Part shown: positions 1 to 9,729 of the stretch, piece after piece
Layout of the letters: the number at the start of each line of letters is the position of its first letter
Numbering within the stretch: the stretch's first letter is position 1
NCBI GenBank assembly: GCA_977006965.1
Contig: OZ345372.1
Location: 1,364,001-1,428,000, forward strand
Length of the DNA: 64,000 bases
Direction of reading: 5' to 3'
From: Phymatolithon calcareum
Taxonomy: Eukaryota; Rhodophyta; Florideophyceae; Hapalidiales
Made by a program: the position numbers and the translations under genes
The notes under the pieces: generated by a model
Database searches by the model: none
Seen by the model: only the letters and a program-made list of their open reading frames with translations
Told to the model about the DNA's origin: nothing

Positions 1-1137
1 ATCGAGTGAGTAGAGACTCTTACGAAGTGTTCCTGTAGCAACCGTGTCATCATGAGTTGTAACATAGCAACGACTGTTCTTGAACAAAATCCCATATCCA
101 TACTCATCCATTTTGGATACCGATAGTAAAGAGTATCCAAAGTCCGGTATGTGCATAACATCCCTGAGTTTGCATTTCGACGGCTTCCGATTCACATTGA
201 TCGTAATAATGGCATCACCCTTTCCAGCGATTGTGGCCTTAGCTTTCGTTCCCATTTCAACAGTAGACGACAGTTCGGTGTACGTGCAGAAGAGTGAGCG
301 GTCAAACGTCATGTGGGATGTGCTTCCAGAGTCAATGATCCAGGACTTGGACTTCTCGGAAATGTCGGAATTGCGCACCTTGGCCATCAAGCATACAAAG
401 TCGGAATCACACATGAAACGAACAGGTTCCGACTCATCAGTCAGAAATGCAGATGGTTTTGTTTGGTTTTCATTCCGACGTTTGTATCCTTCTGGAGCAA
501 GGTGAGGGAATTCGGTCAAACACTTAACGCTCTTATGTCCGGATCGATGACAATGGTCCCAGAGATCTCGAATGCGTTCTCCATCGCGTCTGGCTGTGAG
601 CAGTGCGGCAGTCTCAGCTTTCACGGTTGATGCTTCGACTCTCATAGACATACGCTGCTCCTCTTGCAAAAGTCTGCTCTTCACAAACTCGAGCGAGAAT
701 GACTCATCCTCGTTGCCAAGAGCATCGAGTGCACTGATTAAGCTATCGTACCGTTCCGGAAGTCCGTTAAGCACAGCCATCGCCATTTCTTTGTCGTCGA
801 TACCAACACCCATTGACTTGAGGGTGGATGCGAGCTGGCGAATACGGTTCGTATAAGAAAGTATTTTCTCGTCCTCGAGCATTGTGGCGGTATAGAACTT
901 GCGGCGAACTGCCAGTTTGTTCAGTAGTGTATGTCGTTCAAAGATATTCAGAATCGACTGCCACATTTCCTTGGCCGTATTCACATCTTGCACATGCTCG
1001 AGATGTTCATCCGAGAGAGAAAGTTCGATAATAGCCTTTGCCTTGTTGTCACTTCGACGCTAGAGAGTGAAATCGTCCGAGTCCCGTGGTGGTGGATCGT
1101 CCTCAATGTGTTCATCAAGTTCGCGGAATGATAGTAC
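1..1137 (-). pseudogene. Ty1/copia gag-protease fragment, cut at the window edge
   Basis: Reading the minus strand from 1137 down to 1 gives a copia Gag followed by the start of Pol, closely similar to the element at 5197-6420. Visible are the Gag core (FRELDE near 1130), a CCHC-type knuckle region near 540-560, and the aspartic protease motif DSGSTSHMT near 300-335. The frame contains a nonsense codon at 1060-1062, where the sister copies have Trp. The fragment lacks the first Gag codons and starts exactly at the LTR beginning at 1138, so the LTR B element probably inserted into it or recombined with it. It continues beyond the left edge. In a functional element it would supply capsid and protease; here it is broken. 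Confidence 0.85.
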
Positions 1138-1544
1138 TGTTGGCAACGTGACTGCTTGGATCTCTTGTCGCAGTACACATTATCCTATGTCATAAGTCTC
1201 TCACCATTTCTCATATGTTATGATAGAATCAATTCATTTTTTTATCTTTTCTGACAATGTAGCAGGTCAATCAATTTCTTGATTGATCTCGTCATTGTCA
1301 GTAATTCAATCATTTTTTTGATGGAATCAATCACATTCGACATTTCAATCTTTTAGTTGATTGATTCAATCACAGTTAGTAGTGCAATGAGCATCAGAAG
1401 TCTTATCATACCTCAATCTGAGGCCTATATAAGACCCGGATCTGAAGCCCCGACTCAATAAACCAAGGAACATCTCACAACCAACCCAACCATCTCAACC
1501 ATCTCAACGATCTCAACCATCAACAACTAAACCTCCATCCAACA
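1138..1544 (+). repeat. LTR, copia group B (5' LTR)
   Basis: A 407-bp direct repeat bounded by TGTTGG and CCAACA. It is closely similar to 31848-32274 (plus) and 16046-16445 (minus). It contains several imperfect repeats of TTGATTGAATCAATC around 1260-1375, a TATATAAGAC motif near 1427 that could be the core promoter, and CAATAAACCAAGGAAC near 1456, a likely polyadenylation or R-region signal. A primer-binding site follows directly, which makes it a 5' LTR. Confidence 0.85.
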
Positions 1545-1558
1545 GGTTATGGGCCCAG
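1545..1558 (+). promoter_or_regulatory. Primer-binding site, half-tRNA iMet type
   Basis: The 14-mer GGTTATGGGCCCAG lies immediately inside the LTR. It is complementary to the anticodon stem-loop of eukaryotic initiator tRNA-Met (CUGGGCCCAUAACC, anticodon CAU inside), not to a tRNA 3' end. Drosophila copia primes with the 5' half of initiator tRNA in this way. The same site recurs at 4617-4630. Confidence 0.8.
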
Positions 1559-2292
1559 ATAACGCGTAATGAACCAGCGCTATCACCTTACCGAGGGGTC
1601 CTCCTTCCCTCTCGGTAATTCATTCTCAACCAATTTTCATCATCAAAAGGTTTAAAACCCTGTGGTAGCTGCGCCATCCATCAGCCACCCTAAAACTACT
1701 CTGCACAGAGTATAATCTTCGAAACAGTCTGACAACATCCGTGCTCTGCTACGTGGTGAAAGGGATATACGCTTGAGAAATCAAGTAGTCTTCCGATTAT
1801 CCACCTGGACGCATCTCGGCTCTCCAGAATTCTGTTGTGTGATTGGAAGGGAATCTGAAAGACTTGTTGGAGTACGGTTTACCGATTTGAAAGACAGTCT
1901 GCCACGCACAGCGCGTGATCAGTAAGCCCCGTACACTCATCTTCAAGGAAAAAGTCGCAATTATAGCCTCACGAAGTACTTGCTCGGTGGGGTGTGCCAA
2001 CATCAACTTTGGAATTTAGGACGTTGGAATTGACGGATACGTCTTGCAGTGCGTGTTGTCGGCTGCAGGTTCAGGTGTACCAAAACGCCACAAGAGGTAA
2101 ACGGCCTAGAGCCAGTCCTATCTTCAAGAGGTATACGGCCTAGAGCCATCCCCAGATCAAGCTCCGGGTCACACTGACTCGACGCGAATTTCCTATAAGG
2201 GATAGATTGCCTTGATAGTTAACTTCTGTTAACTCGCAGTGGACTCCCCGAACGGATCTTCGACAAGATTTCAAGAACCCCCAGTCCAAAAT
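1559..2292 (+). other. Untranslated leader of the group B/A element
   Basis: Non-coding stretch between the primer-binding site and the Gag start. The first about 475 bp are specific to this copy. From about 2040 onward it matches the leader of the element at 4174, including a GTCTTGCAGTGCG block followed by two GGTA(A/T)ACGGCCTAGAGCC repeats. No supported ORF. Confidence 0.6.
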
Positions 2293-3051
2293 ATGGACAA
2301 CTCGCAAGGAACGTTGAAAGTTGAAAAACTCACCGAGACCAATTTCCACGCTTGGAAACAGAAAATTCAGCTAGTACTATCATTCCGCGAGCTCGATGAG
2401 TACATCGAAGTAAGCCCTCCGGCAAGGGACACAGACGAGTTCAAAGTCTGGCGTCGACATGACAATAAGGCTAAAGCGATTATTGATCAATCCCTTTCCG
2501 ATGCTCATCTCGAACATGTGCGAGGTGTCGAAACGGCGAAAGAAATGTGGCAGGCGATTCTCAACATATTCGAACGCCATACGCTTCTTAATAAACTCGC
2601 CGCTCGTCGCAAGTTCTATACCGCCACAATGCTCGAGGGCGAAAAAATACTGCCAGACACTATCCGAATTCGTCAGCTCGCATCCACACTCAAATCAATG
2701 TGTGTTGACATCGACGACAAGGAAATGGCAATGGCTGTCCTGAATGGTCTTCCGGATCGTTATGACAGTCTCATCAGTGCCTTAGACGCACTTCGGAACG
2801 AGGACGAGACATTCTCTCTCGAGTTTGTGAAGAGCCGACTTCTACAAGAGAAGCAACGTATGACTATGCTCCTCGAAGCCTCGACGGAGAAGTCTGAGTC
2901 CACGGCACTTGTAAGTGCAACTCAAAATGGTTCATACGCCTACGACCATTGCGATCATTGCAATCGAGCTGGACATCCTTCTCTCAGGTGTTGGGTCAAG
3001 TTTCCACACCTTGCACCACCGGATACAAACCTCCGGGTCGAAAAGGAATGA
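2293..3051 (+). CDS. Copia Gag (UBN2-type), frameshifted from Pol
   Basis: Capsid-like Gag of a Ty1/copia element, about 252 codons. I choose ATG 2293 because the product then begins MDNSQGTLKVEKL, as in the sister copy at 5197; the open frame extends upstream only through a non-ATG codon. A CCHC zinc knuckle (C-x2-C-x4-H-x4-C, CDHCNRAGH) lies near 2950-2990. In sister copies Gag runs straight into Pol. Here one base is missing near 3018, so Gag ends at 3049-3051 and the protease continues in another frame. It forms one degraded element with the LTR at 1138 and the protease at 3020-3420. Confidence 0.8.
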   Translation: MDNSQGTLKVEKLTETNFHAWKQKIQLVLSFRELDEYIEVSPPARDTDEFKVWRRHDNKAKAIIDQSLSDAHLEHVRGVETAKEMWQAILNIFERHTLLNKLAARRKFYTATMLEGEKILPDTIRIRQLASTLKSMCVDIDDKEMAMAVLNGLPDRYDSLISALDALRNEDETFSLEFVKSRLLQEKQRMTMLLEASTEKSESTALVSATQNGSYAYDHCDHCNRAGHPSLRCWVKFPHLAPPDTNLRVEKE

Positions 3052-3420
3052 AGGACAAACCGACTGCCTTAATTGCTGGTGAAACAGAATCTATTCGTGT
3101 CATGTCTGATTCTGACTACGTTTGCTTAATGGCAAAGGTTCGAAACTCAAACATTCCCGAAAAGTCCACGTCATGGATTATCGACTCCGGAAGCACATCC
3201 GACATGACATTCGATCGTTCAATTTTTGTCTCATACACGGAAATGAGGTCGACAGTCGAAATGGGAACTAGAGCAACTGCAACCATAGCAGGAAAGGGCG
3301 ATGCTATCGTGACACTCAGCATCAACGGAAAACAGTATCAGTATATGCTCCAAAACGTTCTTCATATTCCGGACTTTGGTTATTCGCTCCTTTCCTTTTC
3401 TAGAATGGACGTGTATGGGT
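3020..3420 (+). pseudogene. Copia protease fragment
   Basis: Plus-strand continuation of the element that begins at 1138, shifted out of the Gag frame by one base near 3018. The aspartic protease signature WIIDSGST is present near 3175, with the downstream HIPDFGYSLLS block near 3365. It stops abruptly at 3420, where an LTR in the opposite orientation begins, so integrase, RT and RNase H are missing. The element is inert. Confidence 0.8.
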
Positions 3421-3863
3421 TGCTGGAGAAGGTTAGGCAAGTGATGAGGAGAAAGAAAAAGTTTGGTTGATGTGAAATGGTTGTGTAGAAGCTGAGATAA
3501 GTGAGAATGAGTTCCTTGGTTTATTTACTTGGCGGACCTTAGGTCAAGACTATATAGACCTGAGACCTCAATCAACTTGATTCAAAACCCTAATTGACGA
3601 CGGAGACACTCTAACCCTAAACAAATTTGTCATAATATCATATAACACGTGTAACATGAAAAAATAAAAAAATATTTACTGAGTGAGGGGAGAATGATTA
3701 TCATACTTTTATCATACTTTGACACATGTCACTGCCAATCTTCTTGATTCAAAGTTCTGAGACACTTTGACTTTCGACTTGACACGTGTACACGTGTACC
3801 GAGATCATACCTTGATATTGAAGTGTGTTTGCCACTACAGCTCCAAGAAATCGCACTTCCTAC
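3421..3863 (-). repeat. LTR, copia group A, minus orientation
   Basis: 443-bp LTR on the minus strand, abutting the truncated protease on one side and a minus-strand RNase H fragment with purine-rich tract on the other. It is therefore the 3' LTR of an inverted element. It is most similar to the plus LTR at 9286-9729 (shared AATATTT run before ACTGAGTG, shared GGAGAAGGTT end), not to the neighbouring LTR at 4174. The terminal TGTTGG has decayed to TGCTGG. Confidence 0.8.
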
Positions 3864-4173
3864 ACTCCCCCTAGATCGAGGCACACTACGCCATTTGCTT
3901 GCATACACCCATCTCTTCAGCGAACTTGGCTGTCTTGATTCGATCGAGTGGCTTGGTTTGTGCATCAGCAACCATGGTCTCAGTATTGCAGTACTTAATC
4001 GAGATCTCTCCTGTTGCAACAACATCACGAACGTAGTGATATTGGATGTCAATATGCTTGTTGCATTGAGTGATGGCAGCGCTCCTCCCGGTTGCGATTG
4101 CACTCTGACTCTCGGTATACAAAGTCATGAGAGTGGGCTTCTGGAGACTTTGGATATCTAGGTAAGTCTTGAC
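3864..4173 (-). pseudogene. Copia RNase H C-terminal fragment (inverted)
   Basis: Minus-strand 3' end of a copia pol. A polypurine tract (read on minus as CTAGGGGGAGTG) touches the LTR at 3863. Before it lies the RNase H end with YTESQSAIATGR, NKHIDIQYHYV and ADAQTKPLDR; the last is usually ADALTKPLDR. It is closest to the element at 27835. It is cut at 4173 by the plus-strand LTR at 4174. Confidence 0.8.
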
Positions 4174-4613
4174 TGTTGGAAGTGTGATTGCTTGGAGCTC
4201 TAGTCGCAAACACACTTCAATATCAAGGTATGATCTCGGTACACGTGTACACGTGTCAAGTCGAATGTCAAAGTGCCTCAGAACTTTGAATCAAGAAGAT
4301 TGGCAGTGACACGTGTCAAAGTATGATAAGAGTATGATAATCATACTCCCCTCACTCAGTAGATGATTCTTAATTTTTTATGTTACACGTGTCATATGAT
4401 AGTATGACAAATTTGTTTAGGGTTAGTGTGTCTCCGTCGTCAGTTAGGGTTTTGATCAAGTCTGGTTGTGTTCTCTGGTCTATATAGTCTTGACCTGAGG
4501 TCCGCCAAGTGAATAAACCAAGGAACTCATTCTCACCTAACTCCACTTCTCCTTCACCAATCTTCACCAACCAAACTTTTCCAATCTCCTAATCTTATCC
4601 CTAACCTCCAACA
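4174..4613 (+). repeat. LTR, copia group A, 5' LTR of the nearly complete element
   Basis: 440-bp LTR with TGTTGG and CCAACA ends. It contains a palindromic GGTACACGTGTACACGTGTC block near 4230-4256 and further CACGTG E-box-like motifs. A TCTATATAGTC box near 4481 and AATAAACCAAGGAAC near 4511 are the likely promoter and 3'-end signals. The primer-binding site follows after three bases (ACA). Its sequence differs visibly from the 3' LTR at 9286, so the pair is not a recent identical insertion. Confidence 0.88.
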
Positions 4614-4616
4614 ACA

Positions 4617-4630
4617 GGTTATGGGCCCAG
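4617..4630 (+). promoter_or_regulatory. Primer-binding site, half-tRNA iMet type
   Basis: GGTTATGGGCCCAG, identical to 1545-1558, placed just after the LTR. It matches the reverse complement of the initiator tRNA-Met anticodon arm, which implies priming by an internally cleaved tRNA as in Drosophila copia. Confidence 0.82.
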
Positions 4631-5196
4631 TCAGCGCTTGATCACCACCGCGCTTCATCATCATCGTCGTCTCCGGGGCTCATCCTTCGCCCCCGATCTT
4701 CTCCTGGTTGCGCATCCTTGCTTGATTACCTCTGGTTTTCTCGCAAGGCCCGCTCCAGAGGACTTGTCTGTCATTGTTCACGAGCTTCCTGTTCGGTTCC
4801 TTGCTCAATTACCTCTGGTCTTTGAGTGAGGCCCGTTCAGAAAGTGTTATAGCGTCTTGCAGTGCGCGTTGCCGGCTGCGGGTTCAGGTGTACCAAAACA
4901 CCACAAGGGTTTCTGTTGTGTCTCCTTGCTTGATTACCTTCGGTTTTCTTGTCGGGCCCACCTCAGGATACCACAAAGCGTCTTGCAGTGCGTGTTGCCG
5001 ACTGCAGGTTCAGGTGTACCAAACGCCACAAGAGGTATACGGCCATTGAGCCATCCCCCGATCAAGGACCGGGTCATTCCGACTCGAAGGAATTTCTTAT
5101 AAGGGATAGATTGCCTTGATAGTTGACCTTGTGTCGACTCGCAGTGGACTCCCCAAACGGATTTTCGACAAGAATAGAAGACCCCCACTCCGCAAA
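4631..5196 (+). other. Copia leader with internal repeats
   Basis: Untranslated leader before Gag. It holds three diverged copies of a TTGCTTGATTACCT-type block (near 4713, 4799 and 4921) and two copies of a GCGTCTTGCAGTGCG(C/T)GTTGCCG block (4851 and 4978), the second shared with the leader at 2040. No coding potential is supported. Confidence 0.6.
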
Positions 5197-5946
5197 ATGG
5201 ACAACTCCCAGGGAACGCTGAAGGTCGAAAAGTTAAATGAGACCAATTTCCATGCTTGGAAACAGAAAATTCAGCTAGTACTATCATTCCGCGAACTCGA
5301 CGAGTTCATAGAGGACGATCCACCGGCACGAGATTCCGAAGATTTCAAGCTCTGGCGTCGTAATGACAATAAAGCAAAGGCTATTATCGGTCTCTCGCTT
5401 TCAGACGAACATCTCGAGCATGTGTAGGATGTCGAAACGGCCAAAGAGATGTGGACGTCGATTCTCAATATCTTCGAACGACACACTCTTTTGAACAAAC
5501 TGGCCGCTAGACGCAAGCTCTACACTGCCACTATGCTCGAGGACGAGAAAATACTGCCCTATACGAACCGCATTCGCCAACTCGCATCCACCCTCAAGTC
5601 AATGGGTGTCGATATTGACGATAAAGAAATGGCCATGGCTGTATTGAACGGACTTCCCGAACGCTACGACAGCTTGATAAGTGCACTTGATGCTCTCGGC
5701 AATGAAGACGAATCATTCTCACTTGAATTCGTGAAGAGTCGACTACTCCAGGAAGAGCAACGCATGTCAATGCGTGTCGAAGCATCAACCGTCAAAGCTG
5801 AGACTGCTGCACTTTTCACTGCCAGACGCGATGGAGAACGAATTCGTGACTACTGTGAACATTGTCATCGATCTGGACATAGAAGTGTGAAATGTTGGAC
5901 CAAGGTTCCACACCTTGCTCCTGAAGGATACAAAAATCGGAATTGA
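5197..5946 (+). pseudogene. Copia Gag with one internal stop
   Basis: ATG 5197 begins MDNSQGTLKVEKLNET; the frame is otherwise continuous to 5944. One nonsense TAG at 5425-5427 follows SDEHLEHV, where sister copies read through. A CCHC knuckle (CEHCHRSGH) lies near 5857-5895. The frame ends with TGA at 5944-5946, and the same frame reopens without shift into Pol at 6001. In the fragment at 1-1137 the corresponding codon is sense, so this TGA looks like a mutation rather than the family's normal Gag-Pol boundary. Confidence 0.75.
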
Positions 5947-6000
5947 AAGCAAACGAAACCAGCTGCATTCCTGACCGATGAATCTGAACATGTTCGAGTT

Positions 6001-9000
6001 ATGTCCGATTCCGACTTTGTATGCCTGATGGTCAAGGTGCGCGATTCTGATATTTCCGAGAAGTCAAAGTCATGGATCATTGACTCTGGTAGTACATCGC
6101 ATATGACGTTCGATCGTTCAATCTTCTGCTCATACACCAAAATGTCTTCAACCGTCGAAATGGGAACCAAAGCACAGGCCACAATCGCTGGAAAAGGTGA
6201 TGTCATCATTACGCTTAACGTTAACGGCAAATCGTTAAAACGAAAGCTCAAGGACGTTATGCACATACCCGACTTCGGATACTCTCTATTGTCTGTCTCA
6301 AAAATGGATGAGTACGGATATGGTATAACGTTCAAGAACAGCCGTTGCTATGTTAAAGCTCATAATGACACGATCGCAACAGGTACTCTACGCAAAAGTC
6401 TCTACTCTCTAGACCTTGCAGATGGAAATAAACTTAACGAAGTTTCCTGTTTCGCGAGCCTACAGCTCTGGCATGAACGACTTGCGCATGTTGACCACAC
6501 TGGAATTACCGGAAAGGTAAACCATGGGGTGGTGAAAGGTGTAAAGATTGCTCCAAACTCACAGTCCACACATCCATGTAATGGTTGTCTTCCCGGCAAA
6601 GGTCATCGTGCTCCGATTCCAAAGTCCAGTAGTTCTCGCTCCACCGCTGTTCTCGATCTCGTACATTCAGACGTTCTTGGTCCTATCGACATTCCGTCCC
6701 TTGGAGGATCACAGTACTTCATCACATTCATCGATGATCACTCCAAGTGGACCACGGTATTCACCATGCGAAAGAAATCGGACAGCTTTGAGTGTTTTCG
6801 GAAGTTTCACAAGTACGCTGAAACCCATACATGTAGAAAGCTTAAGCACTTGAACATACAGGACTTCTCGAAAGCACCAAAGCTCAAAGCAATTAGGACA
6901 GACAATGGAGGCGAGTACCTTTCAAACGAGTTCAAGGCATATCTTGCGGAACACGGCATCCATCAACAGCTCACAGTCGCTTACACCCCACAGCAAAATG
7001 GGGTGGCTGAACGCATGAACCGCACACTTCTCAACTTAGTGCGCTCGATGCTCCATCACAGAGGCATCGAGAAGAAGTTCTGGGCTGAAGCGTTGGCAAC
7101 TGCTGTGTATGTGCGCAACCGAGTTACGTCACGAGGACTTCCTTCGAACACGACCCCCCATCACATATGGATGGGTGCCCCTCCAGATTTGGGACACTTG
7201 CGCGTATTTGGCGCCAAGTGTTGGTACGTGATTCCGAAGAAGAAAGTGAAGAAACTCGACAGTCGTACTCGTGAGGCGGTTATGCTGGGATACTCGTTGG
7301 CATCAAAAGGGTATAAGCTGTGGGATGCGGATTTGCGGAAAGTGATTGTGTCAAGGGACGTGACGTTCAATGAATCGGAATTCGGATTCGATGAGACCGA
7401 AACCAATGTACCACTTGAAACTCCTCAAATCAAACTGAGTGATGGTACGGTTGAAGGTAAGGTCATTTCGGATGTAGATGATAAGAGCATCGAGAAGGAC
7501 ATTGACGAAGGTGAGCAAGCAGATGGTGGAGAACAACCTATATCTCCATCTGGTTCTGACGAAACATCTCCGATGATCGCCAAACCCATTCTGCGTAGGT
7601 CAGCTCGGGTCTCAAAACCACCCACTGACTTCTGGAACGCTCCCTCGCATACTGCTATGCTGGCCTTCGAGTCCGTCAACCTTGCATCTGAAACCGGTTT
7701 GTCTTCTCATCAAGTGCCTCAGACCTTCAAGGAAGCGACTTCAATTAAAAATGTCGACTTCTGGTCTCCGGGCATTGAGAATGAACACTCGTCACTAACC
7801 CGCAACAACACTTGGAAGTTGGTCACTCGCAAGCCTGGCATGAACGTTCTACCGTGCAAGTATGTCTTCAAGGTCAAGGATACAGGCCCTAAAGTTCGCA
7901 TTGTTGCGAAAGGGTTCCGACAGGTGCATGGGGTGGACTACGGTGAAACGTATGCCCCAGTCGTAAAGTTCACCTCGATTCGTATCCTACTTGCAACCGT
8001 TGCTGTCCATGATTTGGAACTATACCAAATGGATGTTGTTACGGCTTTCTTGCATGGTGACCTTGACGAAGACATCTACATGGAGGTTCCGTCTGGATTT
8101 CGTGATCCCAAGCGTCCTGACCTGGTTTGCAAGCTCTTGAAGGCACTATACGGCCTGAAGCAAGCACCGCGACAGTGGCATGCCAAAATCGACAAGTTCC
8201 TCATCGACGAGCTCGGCTTCTCAAGTAGTCCCAATGATCCTTGTCTTTATGTCCGGCATAAGTCAAGCAGCATCATGATCATCGCGCTATATGTGGATGA
8301 CTTGCTGATTGCCGGAAACGATACTTCTGCTATTTCGTGGATCAAGGGGGAGCTGAACAAGCGATTCGAGATGAAGGACCTTGGAGAAGCTAGTGTTTGT
8401 CTTGGACTTGAAATTCGCCGAGATCGCACACTTCGAACTCTTCACCTCTCGCAGTCGGTCTACGCTCAGTCAGTCTTGGAACGTTTCGGCATGGAGAACT
8501 CGAAACCAGCACCAACCCCTATGGAGTCAAGCAACAAGAACACCGGAACCGAAGAAGTCGACATCACCCAGCTCGTCGATGAACAAGTTCCATACCGTCC
8601 AGCCATCGGAAGTCTCATGTACTTGATGGTTGGTACACGACCAGACATCTCGGACTCGGTCGGAAAGCTGTCTTCGTTCTGCGAAAAGCCTCTGAAACGT
8701 CACTGGATGGGCGTGAAGCGTGTTCTGCGATATATTGCGGGTACTCGAGATCACGGAATTTTGTTCGGTGGAAGTGGGAGTTTGGTTCCAATCGGTTACA
8801 CGGATGCGGATTGGGCGGGATGTGTTGAGACAAGACGGTCCACGAGTGGCTATGTGTTCCTTCTTGCAGGGGGAGCCATAAGCTGGCGCTCAAAGAAGCA
8901 AACCATCGTCGCCACTTCAACATGCGAAGCGGAATACATCGCTTCGTGTGCCGCCGCCAAGGAATCTGTCTGGTTGTCAAGACTCATTGCCGATGTTCAA

Positions 9001-9264
9001 GGTCTCGAGAAGCCATCCGCCATTACTCTGTACACTGACAGTCAAAGTGCGATCGCGACCGGGCGAAACGCGGCTATCACTCAGAGGAACAAGCACATAG
9101 ACATCCAATATCACTATGTTCGTGATGTTGTTGCCACGGGCAAGATATCAATCAAGTATTGTAGTACTGAGTTGATGATTGCGGATGCACTGACCAAGCC
9201 ACTCGATCGTGTCAAGACGGCCAAGTTCGCACATGACATGGGTATATGCGCGAGGAAGTCGTAG
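6001..9264 (+). CDS. Ty1/copia Pol polyprotein (protease-integrase-RT-RNase H), intact
   Basis: A 1087-residue Pol, the only full-length one in the window. Domains in order: aspartic protease with DSG at residues 28-30; GAG-pre-integrase HHCC zinc region at about 157-205; integrase with D224, D301 and E337, giving exact D-x35-E spacing; chromatin-side linker about 450-560; reverse transcriptase with YVDD at 764-767; RNase H with D935 and CEAEY at 975-979. It would copy element RNA into DNA in virus-like particles and integrate it in the nucleus. The order PR-IN-RT-RH is diagnostic of Ty1/copia. The first ATG at 6001 is in the Gag frame, 54 nt after the TGA at 5944, so the natural product is probably a Gag-Pol fusion. 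Catalytic residues look intact; the two upstream nonsense codons would block Gag-Pol synthesis. Confidence 0.92.
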   Translation: MSDSDFVCLMVKVRDSDISEKSKSWIIDSGSTSHMTFDRSIFCSYTKMSSTVEMGTKAQATIAGKGDVIITLNVNGKSLKRKLKDVMHIPDFGYSLLSVSKMDEYGYGITFKNSRCYVKAHNDTIATGTLRKSLYSLDLADGNKLNEVSCFASLQLWHERLAHVDHTGITGKVNHGVVKGVKIAPNSQSTHPCNGCLPGKGHRAPIPKSSSSRSTAVLDLVHSDVLGPIDIPSLGGSQYFITFIDDHSKWTTVFTMRKKSDSFECFRKFHKYAETHTCRKLKHLNIQDFSKAPKLKAIRTDNGGEYLSNEFKAYLAEHGIHQQLTVAYTPQQNGVAERMNRTLLNLVRSMLHHRGIEKKFWAEALATAVYVRNRVTSRGLPSNTTPHHIWMGAPPDLGHLRVFGAKCWYVIPKKKVKKLDSRTREAVMLGYSLASKGYKLWDADLRKVIVSRDVTFNESEFGFDETETNVPLETPQIKLSDGTVEGKVISDVDDKSIEKDIDEGEQADGGEQPISPSGSDETSPMIAKPILRRSARVSKPPTDFWNAPSHTAMLAFESVNLASETGLSSHQVPQTFKEATSIKNVDFWSPGIENEHSSLTRNNTWKLVTRKPGMNVLPCKYVFKVKDTGPKVRIVAKGFRQVHGVDYGETYAPVVKFTSIRILLATVAVHDLELYQMDVVTAFLHGDLDEDIYMEVPSGFRDPKRPDLVCKLLKALYGLKQAPRQWHAKIDKFLIDELGFSSSPNDPCLYVRHKSSSIMIIALYVDDLLIAGNDTSAISWIKGELNKRFEMKDLGEASVCLGLEIRRDRTLRTLHLSQSVYAQSVLERFGMENSKPAPTPMESSNKNTGTEEVDITQLVDEQVPYRPAIGSLMYLMVGTRPDISDSVGKLSSFCEKPLKRHWMGVKRVLRYIAGTRDHGILFGGSGSLVPIGYTDADWAGCVETRRSTSGYVFLLAGGAISWRSKKQTIVATSTCEAEYIASCAAAKESVWLSRLIADVQGLEKPSAITLYTDSQSAIATGRNAAITQRNKHIDIQYHYVRDVVATGKISIKYCSTELMIADALTKPLDRVKTAKFAHDMGICARKS

Positions 9265-9274
9265 TGTGCCTCGA

Positions 9275-9285
9275 TCAAGGGGGAG
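9275..9285 (+). promoter_or_regulatory. Polypurine tract of the copia element
   Basis: TCAAGGGGGAG lies directly before the 3' LTR at 9286; it is the usual primer for plus-strand DNA synthesis. The same tract precedes LTRs at 12812, 15784 and 31848 and, inverted, at 3864 and 27814. Confidence 0.75.
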
Positions 9286-9729
9286 TGTTGGAAGTGTGAT
9301 TGCTTGGAGCTCTAGTCGCAAACACACTTCAATATCAAGGTATGATCTCGGTACACGTGTACACGTGTCAAGTCGAAAGTCAAAGTGTCTCAGAACTTTG
9401 AATCAAGAAGATTGGCAGTGACACGTGTCAAAGTATGATAAAAGTATGATAATCATTCCCCCCTCACTCAGTAAATATTTTTTTATTTTTTCATGTTACA
9501 CGTGTTATATGATATTATGACAAATTTGTTTAGGGTTAGAGTTTCTCCGTCGTCAATTAGGGTTTTGGATCAAGTTAATTGAGGTCTCAGGTCTATATAG
9601 TCTTGACCTGAGGTCCGCCAAGTCAATAAACCAAGGAACTCATTCTCACCTATCTCAGCTTCTACTCAACCATTTTCCTTCAACCAAACTTTTTCTTTCT
9701 CCTCATCAATTGCCGAACCTTCTCCAACA
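9286..9729 (+). repeat. LTR, copia group A, shared by two pol bodies
   Basis: 444-bp LTR with TGTTGG start and CTCCAACA end. It is the 3' LTR of the element at 4174 and touches, with no primer-binding site, leader or gag, the internal pol fragment starting at 9730 (EMGT block). Its flanks (TTGAC before 4174, CGAAA after 9729) show no target-site duplication. It is the closest sister of the inverted LTR at 3421. Confidence 0.85.

Noticed and set aside
80-856. Plus-strand ORFs of 90-140 codons
   Set aside because: They are antisense shadows of the copia gag-protease fragment on the minus strand.
2140-2349. Minus ORF in the leader and start of Gag
   Set aside because: Shadow of the plus-strand element; no motif.
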